From positions 1,169,108 to 1,233,107 of the forward strand of contig CM049317.1 of assembly GCA_026874595.1 (NCBI GenBank): DNA of 64,000 bases. The letters run 5' to 3'. Below are positions 55,975 to 64,000 of this stretch, one piece after another. The translations under genes were made by a program, and so were the position numbers. The DNA comes from Sipunculus nudus. Lineage: Eukaryota > Annelida > Sipuncula > Golfingiida > Sipunculidae. The notes under the pieces were generated by a model, which saw only the letters and a list, made by a program, of their open reading frames with translations, was not told the origin of the DNA and did not search any database. Each line of letters starts with the position of its first letter. Within the stretch, counting starts at the first letter, position 1.

Positions 55975-58900
55975 CGGCGACAGTGTGAAATAGGACCTAT
56001 AGGAGCTCTGTGACGAAGTATATATGAGTGAAACATCGCTGTTGTGAACAAGAATCTATAGGAGCTCAGCGACAAGGTAGATGTGAGTGAAACATCGATA
56101 GTGTGAACAAGGAACTGTAGGAGCTTAGTGACAAGGTACATGTGAGTGAAACATTAACAGTGTACACAAGAATCTGTAGGAGCTCAGTGATCAGTTAATT
56201 GTGAGTGAAACATCAATAGTGTAAACAAGGACCTATAGGAGCACAGTGACAAGGTACATGTGAGTGAAACATTGATAGTGTGAACAAGGACCTGTAGGAG
56301 CTCAGTATCAAGGTAGATGTCAGTGAAACTTCGACAGTGTGAACAAAGACCTGTAGAAGCTTAGTGACAAGGTACATGTGAGTGAAACATTGATAGTGTG
56401 AACAAAGACCTGTAGGACCTCAGTGACCAGTACTTGTGAGTGAAACATCAATAGTGTGAACAAAGACCTGTAGGAGCTTAGTGATCAGGTAATTGTTAGT
56501 GAGTGAAATGTCGATATTGTAAACAAGGAGCTGTAGGAGCTCAGTGACCAAGTACTTGTGAGTGAAACGTCGATAGTGTGAACAAGGACCTGTAGGAGCT
56601 CAGTGACAAGTGAGATGTGAGGGAAACTTCGACAGTGTTAACAAAGACCTGCAGGAACTTAGTGACAAGGTACATGTGAGTGAAACATTGATAGTGTAAA
56701 CAAAGACCTGTAGGAGCTTAGTAACAAGGTAAATGAGAGTGAAACTTCGGCAGTGTGAACAATACCTGTAGTAGCTCAGTGACAAGGTAAATGTGAGTGA
56801 AACTTCAACAGTTTAAACAAAGACCTGTAGGAGCTTAGTGACAAGGTAAATGTGAGTGAAACTTCGGCAGTGTGAACAAGACCTGTAGGAGCTCAGTGAC
56901 AAGGTAAATGTGAGTGAAACTTGGACAGTTTAAACAAAGACCTGTAGGAGCTTAGTGACAAGGTACATGAGAGTGAAACTTCGATAGTGTGAACAAAGAC
57001 CTGTAGGAGCTTAGTGATCAGGTAATTGTTAGTGAGTGAAATGTCGATAGTGTAAACAAGGAGCTGTAGGAGCTCAGTGACCAAGTACTTGTGAGTGAAA
57101 CGTCGATAGTGTGAACAAGGACCTGTAGGAGCTCAGTGACAAGTGAGATGTGAGTGAAACCTCGACAGTGTAAACAAAGACCTGCAGGAACTTAGTGACA
57201 AGGTACATGTGATTGAAACTTCGATTGTGTGAACAAGGACCCGTAGGAGCTCAGTGACCAGGTAAATGTGAGTGAAACTTCGACAGTGTGAACAAAGACC
57301 CGTAGGAGCTCAATGGCAAGGTACATGTGGATGAAACATTGATAGTGTAAACATGGACCTGTAGGAGATCAGTGACCAGGTACTTGTGAGTGAAACATCG
57401 ATAGTATAAACAAGGACCTGTAGGATCTCAGTGACAAGGTAAATGTGAGTGAAACTTCGGCAGTGTGAACAAAGACCTGTAGAAGCTCAATGACCAGGTA
57501 CTTGTGAATGAAACATTGATAGTGGAAACAAGGATTTGTAGGAGCCCAGTGACCAGGTACATATGAGTGAAACATTAATAGTTTAAACAAGGACATATAG
57601 GAGCTCCGTGACCAGGTACTTGTGAGTGAAACATCGATAGTGTGAACAAGGACCTGTAGGAGCTCAGTGACAAGGTAGATGTGAGTCAAACTTTGACAGT
57701 GTGAACAGAGACCTGTAGGAGCTCAATGATAAGGTAAATGTGAGTGAAACTTCAACAGTGTGTACAAAGATCTGTAGGATCTAAGTGACAAAGTACTTGT
57801 GATTGAAACATTGATAGTGTGAACAAGGAACTGTAGGAGCTTAGTGACAAGGTACATATGAGTGAAACTTCGATATTGTGAACAAGGACCTGAGGGAGCT
57901 CAGTGACAAGGTAAATGAGCGTGAAACTTCGACAGTGTGAAAAAAGACCTGTAGGAGCTCAGTGACAAGGTAGATGTGAGTGAAACTTCGATAGTGTGAA
58001 CAAAGACCTGTAGGAGCTCAGTGAGAAAGTACGTGTATGTGAAACCTCGAGAGTGTGAACAAGGACCTGTAGGAATTCAGTGACCAGGTACTTGTGAGTG
58101 AAACTTCGACAGTGTGTACAAGGACCTGTAGGAGCTCAGTGTCCATGTGCATGTGAGTGAAACATTGATAGTGTAAACAAAGACCTGTAGGAGCTCAGTG
58201 ACCATGTGCATGTGAGTGAAACATTGATAGTGTAAACAAAGACCTGTAGGAGCTCAGTGACCAGGTACATATTAGGAAAAATACAGACTGTGAATAAGGA
58301 CCTGTAGGAGCTCAGTGACAAGGTACATTTGAGTGCAACCTCGACAATGTAAACAAAGACCTGTAGGAGCTCATTGACAAGGTACATGTGACTGAAACTT
58401 CGACAGTGTGAACAAAGGCCTGTAGGAGCTCAGTGACCAGGTACTTGTGAGTGAAACTTCGACAGTGTTAACAAGGACCTGTAGTAGCTCAGTGACCAGG
58501 TGCGTGTGAGTTAAACTTTGACAGTGTGAACAAAGACCTGTAGGAGCTCAGTGGCCAGGTACGTGTGAGTGAAACATGGATAGTGTGAGCTAGGATCTGT
58601 TGGATCTCAGTGACAAGGTAGATGTGAGTGAAACTTCGATAGTGTGAAAAAAGACCTGTAGGAGCTCAGTGAGAAAGTACATGTATGTGAAACCGCGATA
58701 GTGTGAACAAGGACCTGTAGGAGCTCAGTGACCAGGTATATATTAGGAAAAATAGAGACAGTGTGAATAAGTACCTGTAGGAGCTTAGTGACAAGGTACA
58801 TGTGAGTGCAACATCGACAGTGTAAACAAGGATCTGTAGGAGCTTAGTGACAAGGTACATGTTAGTGAAACATCGATAGTGTGAACAAAGACCTGTAGGA

Positions 58901-60724
58901 GCTCATTGACAAGGTACATGTCAGTGAAACATATATAGTGTGAACAAAGACCTGTAGGATCTCATTGACAAGGTACATGTGACTGAAACTTCGACAGTGT
59001 GAACAAAGACCTGTAGGAGTTCAGTGACCTGGTACTTGTGAGTGAAACTTCGACAGTGTTAACAAGGACCTGTAGGAGCTCAGTGACCAGGTACATGTGA
59101 GTGAAACATTGATCGTGTAAACAAAGACCTGTAGGAGCTCAGTGACCAGGTGCTTGTGAGTTAAACTTTGACAGTGTGAACAAAGACCTGTTGGAGCTCA
59201 GTGACCAGGTACGTGTGAGTGAAACATTGATAGTGTGAACTAGGACCTGTAGGATCTCAGTCACAAGGTAGATGTGAGTGAAACTTCGATAGTGTGAACA
59301 AGGACCTGTTGGAGCTCAGTGACCCGGTACATATTAGGAAAAATACAGACACTGTGAATAAGGACCTGTAGGGGATTAGTGACAAGGTACATGTGAGTGC
59401 AACATCGACAGTGTAAACAAGGATCTGTAGGAGCTCAGTGACAAGGTACATGTGAGTGAAACTTCGACAGTGTGAACGAAGACCTGTAGGGGCTCAGTGA
59501 CAAGGTACATGTTAGTGAAACATCGATAGTGTGAACAAAGACCTGTAGGAGCTCAGTGACAAGGTACATGTTAGTGAAACATATATAGTGTGAACAATGA
59601 TCTGTAGGAGCTCAGAGACCAGGTACATATTAGGAAAAATATAGAGAGTGTAAATAAGGACCTGTAGGAGGTTAGTGTAAAGGTACATGTAAGTGTAACA
59701 TCGACAGTGTAAACAAGGATCTGTAGGAGCTCAGTGACCAGGAACATTTGTGTGAAACATCGACAGTATAAACAGGGACCTGTAGGAGCTCAGTGACAAG
59801 GTACGTGTTAGTGAAACATCGATAGTGTGAACAAGGCCCTGTGGGAGCTTAGTGACAAGGTAAATGTGAGTTAAACTTTGACAGTTTGAAGAAAGACCTG
59901 TAGGATCTCATTGACAAGGTAGATGTGACTGAAACTTCGACAGTGTGAACAAAGACCTGTAGGAGCTCAGTGACAAGGTACATGTTAGTGAAACATCGAT
60001 AGTGTGAACAAGGACCTGTAGGACCTAAGTGACAAGGTACACGTGAGTGAAACTTCGACAGTGTAAACAAGGACCTGTAGGAGCTCAGTGACAAGGTACG
60101 TGTTAGTGAAACATCGATAGTGTGAACAAGGCCCTGTGGGAGCTTAGTGACAAGGTAAATGTGAGTGAAACTTCGACAGTGTGTTCAAGGACCTGTATGA
60201 GCTTAGTGACAAGGTACATGTGAGTGAAACTTCGACAGTGTAAACAAGGACCTGTAGGAGCTCAGTGACAAGGTAGATGTGAGTGAGACTTCGACAGTGT
60301 GAACAAAGACCTGTAGGAGCTCAGTGACAAGGTACATGGTAGTGAAACATCGATAGTGTGAAAAAAGACCTGTAGGAGCTCAGTGACAAGGTACATATTA
60401 GGAAAAATATTGACAGTGTGTATAAAGACCTGTAGGAGTTTAGTGTAAAGATACATGTAGGTGCAACATCGACAGTGTAAACAAGGATCTATAGGAGCTT
60501 AGTGACCAGGAACATTTGTGTAAAACATCGATAGTGTGAACAAAGCCCTGTAGGAGCTTAGTGACAAGGTACATGTGAGTGAAACTTCGACAGTGTGTAC
60601 AAAGACCTGTATGAGCTTAGTGACAAGGTACATGTGAGTGTAACTTCGACAGTGTAAACAAGGACCTGTAGGAGCTCAGTGACAAGGTACATGTGAGTGA
60701 AACTTCGACGGTGTGAACAAAGAC

Positions 60725-60727
<3 letters not shown>
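55975..60727 (+). repeat. Giant 59-bp minisatellite, about 80 copies
   Basis: Unit landmarks are gacctgtaggagctcagtga, caaggtacatgtgagtgaaa and cttcgacagtgtgaacaa. Copies differ by a few bases each. A recurrent variant replaces the middle with attaggaaaaatacagac. Minus-strand frames of 60-106 codons arise because all three frames of the unit are largely open; 59 is not a multiple of three, so the reading rotates through them. These are not genes. Confidence 0.97.

Positions 60728-60777
<50 letters not shown>
60727..60777. repeat. (TA)n microsatellite at the end of the minisatellite
   Basis: The last 59-bp unit stops after gacctg and runs straight into TA repeats. Confidence 0.95.
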
Positions 60778-60782
<5 letters not shown>

Positions 60783-62599
60783 TCAAACCGTGATGAGTGC
60801 AGCACGTTGCACGAAACTACAAGACATGTTTGAATATTTAATTTGCCAAATGAACATACAAATAATGATTTAATTATTCCTACTTTTTAACTTTTTATTA
60901 TTTAGGTTTACGTCGGAGAGATGATTAAGCAGTGAGTTGGACGAGCAGTAAGAGACACCAACTAAGTTCAGATTCTTTGAGAGTTAGTAATTTTAAAATT
61001 ACTTGAAAATGTGCCACGTCAGAAAAGTTCGATGTACTTAAAAGGGAATTTATATGTGCTGTTAAAACAACCTTAATGTTGACTTCCTCTATACCAATCC
61101 AATATTATAATCCAAACAATTTTGTTATTGTTTTATTTTCTTTATAAAAATTGTAATAAATTAATGTAAAAAAAAAAGAAATGCAAAAACCTTTAATTAC
61201 AATCAAGGCGTTTGTTTCTTGTATAACACATGTCATTTTGTTATCTTGTGCACTAAATCAAAATTGTTCTTGATCACGATTTAAGAGTAACTAGCATTAG
61301 TTAAGCAGGTATATAATGCTTAATTTTTTGTCAGGACATATTTGGTATAAACATGATAAAAAAATGGGCTCCAATCAAAGATGTACATTCCGCTGCTGCA
61401 TCTGACATACATTGCATTTAATGACAAACCAATCAGATTTTATAAAATATAAGAATAGTTCTATTCTTCATTCTTCATTTCATAGTTTGCATTATGTTCA
61501 GATAGTACAAGCTGGGTGCTCATGATGGGGCTCATGGTATACAGATCACTATTTTTATATAAAAAAAAGAATGTTGCACCGGTGATCTTGCACCCTAACG
61601 GATGAAACGCCTATATTGCCATTGCATCACAAGTCATTTAAGGATAATGAAGAAAAGCGACAAGAATTCAATAATAACAAGCATTTTACTTTACCATTGT
61701 TATATTTAAACTGTACCATTGGTTTTACCATAGTTTCTGTTAAGATATGTCCGTTTTTGATATTGTACTGGTAAAACCTGAATTCTTCGGTTTCATAAAT
61801 ATCCAATTTTAAATTTGCCCACCTAACAAAATCATTTTAAAAGAAGACCTTCGGGGATTGGGGGTTGGGTAAAGATGGGATAGAAGAACATCTGTAAACA
61901 TGTACGATAACATTATGACTAATGATGAAACTTTTTTTAAGACCCGATATTTAATTTCAAGTTCGTTTCCTTCAACCGGACTTTTCTAAAACTTCTAAAT
62001 TTTCTAAGGTCTCTTTGTTTTGTTTTGTTTTCAAAACACATTCACTAATGAATTCTTCAGCAAAACATGCATTTCATTCAATGTTAATGTCATTCTACTG
62101 TAAATGCCTGTGAATATCTGTCTGCTGAAAACTACGTGATGAGCACAGCTTACAAAAGATTATCAATGAACAGTGAAACAGCTACTCCACAGAAGGTATA
62201 ATTGCTCCAAAATGATATGCTATTGCCCGTACAAAGCTTAGGTTATATGATCATAATTGTTATTATTATTATTAATATTATTATTATTATTATGACTTTT
62301 ATCATTATCTGGCACTAAATCCAATCAAAGTTGTCCCTTTTGTCTGTTGTTTATTCTTTACAAAATATGTAAAAAAATAGTCATCCGCCTAAAACTTTTA
62401 TAAATTATTTCTTGGATCATGATCAAAAATAAAAATACTCCTTACATTGCTTAGGAACCTTTTGATACTTTGGATGAACTAACCGTAAGAGACGGGTTTC
62501 TATACCTTCACAATCAGCGAGCGGATAGTGATGTTTGTGATGTAATAATCGAACAATAGGATGACGCAATAGCAAACTCATATTAATTGGAAGATTAAC
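60778..62599. other. Unassigned spacer between opposed minisatellite arrays
   Basis: No gene recognised. A short tat/att-rich microsatellite lies at about 62258-62292. Confidence 0.5.
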
Positions 62600-63133
62600 T
62601 TTGTCATTGAGCTCCTACAGGTCCTTGTTCACACTGTCGATGTTTCACTCACATGTACTTTATCACTGAGCTCCTACAGGTCCTTGTTCACACTATCCAA
62701 GTTTCACTTACATATAGCTTGTCACTGAGCTCCTACAGGTCCTTGTTCACACTGTCGATGTTTCACTCACATGTAACTTGTCACTGAGCTCCTACAGGTC
62801 CTTGTTCACACTATCGATGTTTCACTCACATGTAACTTGTCACTGAGCTCCTACAGGTCCTTGTTCACACTATTGATGATTCACTCACATGTAACTTGTC
62901 ACTGAGCTCCAACAGGTCCTTATTCACACTATCGATGTTTCACTCACATGTACCTTGTCACTGAGCTCCTACAGGTCCTTGTTCACACTATCGATGTTTC
63001 ACTCACATGTATCTTGTCACTGAGCTCCTACAGGTCCTTGTTCACACTGTCGATGTTTCACTCACATGTACCTTGTCACTGAGCTCCTGCAGGTCCTTGT
63101 TCACACTCTGGATGTTTCACTCACATGTACTTT
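62600..63133 (-). repeat. 59-bp minisatellite, inverted block, nine copies
   Basis: The landmark gagctcctacaggtccttgt recurs every 59 bp from about 62609 to 63081. It is the reverse complement of the array at 56-60.7 kb and is more uniform than that array. Confidence 0.95.
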
Positions 63134-63146
63134 GTTACAAGAAAAA

Positions 63147-63196
63147 AAAAAAGACAGTGTGAATAAGGACCTGTATGAGCTTGGTGACAAGGTACA
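63147..63196 (+). repeat. Single 59-bp unit back in plus orientation
   Basis: gacagtgtgaataaggacct and gagcttggtgacaaggtac follow an A-rich tract, matching the aggaaaaata variant of the main array. Confidence 0.85.
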
Positions 63197-63536
63197 ATGA
63201 AATCTCATAATACCTCAAGTGATGGTCCAAGAATGTTTGGCGATACATTAATGTATTATAATAGAATTACCCTTAGCCGGGTTTTGGGCATTCACGGGGA
63301 TTCCTGCAATTGCATCCGGTAGATGGCGCTGTACTGTTCCTGTAGGTGATTCGTATGTTATGACCTTCTATGTGTAGTTTCAGGTTGGGCATACAACTCT
63401 AGCTTATTTTGACTGTGTTACGACCGGAAATTTTGTATAGAACATGTTTTTTTAGGAGAATTCCCAAAATGTGTGCCTTCAATCCTTAAGGATTGTCCTA
63501 TGTTGTTAGCGACATTTTGGCTGAAGGGTGGGTTGT
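63197..63536. other. Unassigned spacer
   Basis: No gene recognised between the last minisatellite unit and the Penelope-like fragment. Confidence 0.45.
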
Positions 63537-63542
63537 ACCAGA

Positions 63543-64000
63543 TTATGTTTCTGCGTCGTTTTTTCTTTCGTTGAGTTTGCTGATTTGCATTTTCTTTGAA
63601 TTGTAGTTGAATTTAAATCCACTTCGTCTGAGAGACTCTTGGTATAATTGGGTGGCTTTGGTGAAGCTTTCCTCGTCACACGAAATTTCGAAGAGTGTGT
63701 TGTTAATAGATTCTGGTATGTTCTTGACTATTCTTGGTGGGTGATTGGATTCGTTGTGCACGTGTGTTGGTGTGTTATTGGGTTTGTTGTATGGAGCGTT
63801 TTGTCCTGTATTGAGGTTTAATGTAACGTCCAGGAAATTTACAACTTTCTTATTTGCTTCAATTTTTATTTTTAGTCCATGCCTTTTGAAAAGTAGGGTT
63901 TAAGTCTTTTTTATATTTTCTATCCAGAGGGGAGTTGCGTTTATGAGCCGGTGGTCCGAAAGTTGTTGCAGTGTTTACTGGTGAGCTCGTGGAGCAGGAA
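63543..64000 (-). pseudogene. Penelope-like element reverse-transcriptase fragment
   Basis: On the minus strand, from about 63895 downward, the frame reads HGLKIKIEANKKVVNFLDVT, LNLNTG and YNKPNNTPTHVHNESNHPPR, then NIPESINNTLFEISCDEESF. These blocks follow the catalytic motifs in Penelope-like retroelements, which often carry a GIY-YIG nuclease further on; that nuclease is not seen here, as the frame ends at 63543. The segment begins at GTG in a longer open reading. A one-base insertion near 63897 breaks the link to DRKYKKDLN upstream. The catalytic core, if present, lies beyond the window end. Confidence 0.75.

Noticed and set aside
55923-60456. Many minus-strand ORFs with repeated LSSYRSLFTLS-like protein text
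   Set aside because: They are translations of the 59-bp minisatellite. The period is not divisible by three, all frames are mostly open, and the text simply rotates through them.

Overview
This window reads as intergenic DNA from an animal nuclear genome, probably a mollusc or another lophotrochozoan. It is AT-rich, has no bacterial-type gene clusters, and its only recognisable long reading frames belong to transposable elements typical of such genomes: several non-LTR retrotransposons, a DIRS-type tyrosine-recombinase retrotransposon, solo LTRs, hAT DNA transposons and a Penelope-like element. Long minisatellites, TA microsatellites and dispersed non-coding repeats fill much of the rest. The lineage is inferred from repeat content, not from a marker gene. 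No complete host gene was found; one exon-like segment near 17 kb (PAN/Apple-type cysteine pattern, good splice donor) is the best host-gene candidate.

Layout. 1-3.1 kb: AT-rich DNA, then a 5'-truncated LINE end with an (ATT)n tail. 3.7-5.9 kb: copy A of a kilobase-scale non-coding repeat. 7.4-16.8 kb: a long L1/Tx1-like LINE, broken by a DIRS-like element inserted in its endonuclease domain (8.74-12.11 kb) and a 1,119-bp solo LTR inserted in its reverse transcriptase (5-bp target duplication). 17-20 kb: candidate host exon, a second decayed LINE, and AAATGC-rich blocks around a perfect 39-bp-arm palindrome. 20-35 kb: mostly unassigned, with a 53-bp tandem repeat of tRNA-like character, a 110-bp minisatellite, a possible small MITE and a tRNA-derived segment. 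35.5-40.8 kb: copies B (inverted) and C of the repeat seen at 3.7 kb; in B one internal unit has expanded to 16 copies. 45-50.4 kb: a third LINE split by a structurally complete 4.4-kb hAT transposon with 8-bp target duplications and a transposase broken by one frameshift. 50.4-52.1 kb: a 61/52-bp two-unit minisatellite. 52.3-54.3 kb: a probable solo LTR and an 865-bp non-autonomous hAT element. 56-63.2 kb: a giant 59-bp minisatellite whose distal part lies inverted 1.8 kb away. 63.5-64 kb: the end of a Penelope-like element that runs off the window.

The coding sequences do not form a pathway. They are a stratigraphy of insertions: LINEs came first and were then hit by DIRS, LTR and hAT elements. 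Nearly every frame is broken, so most of the window looks inactive; the hAT transposon is the least decayed.
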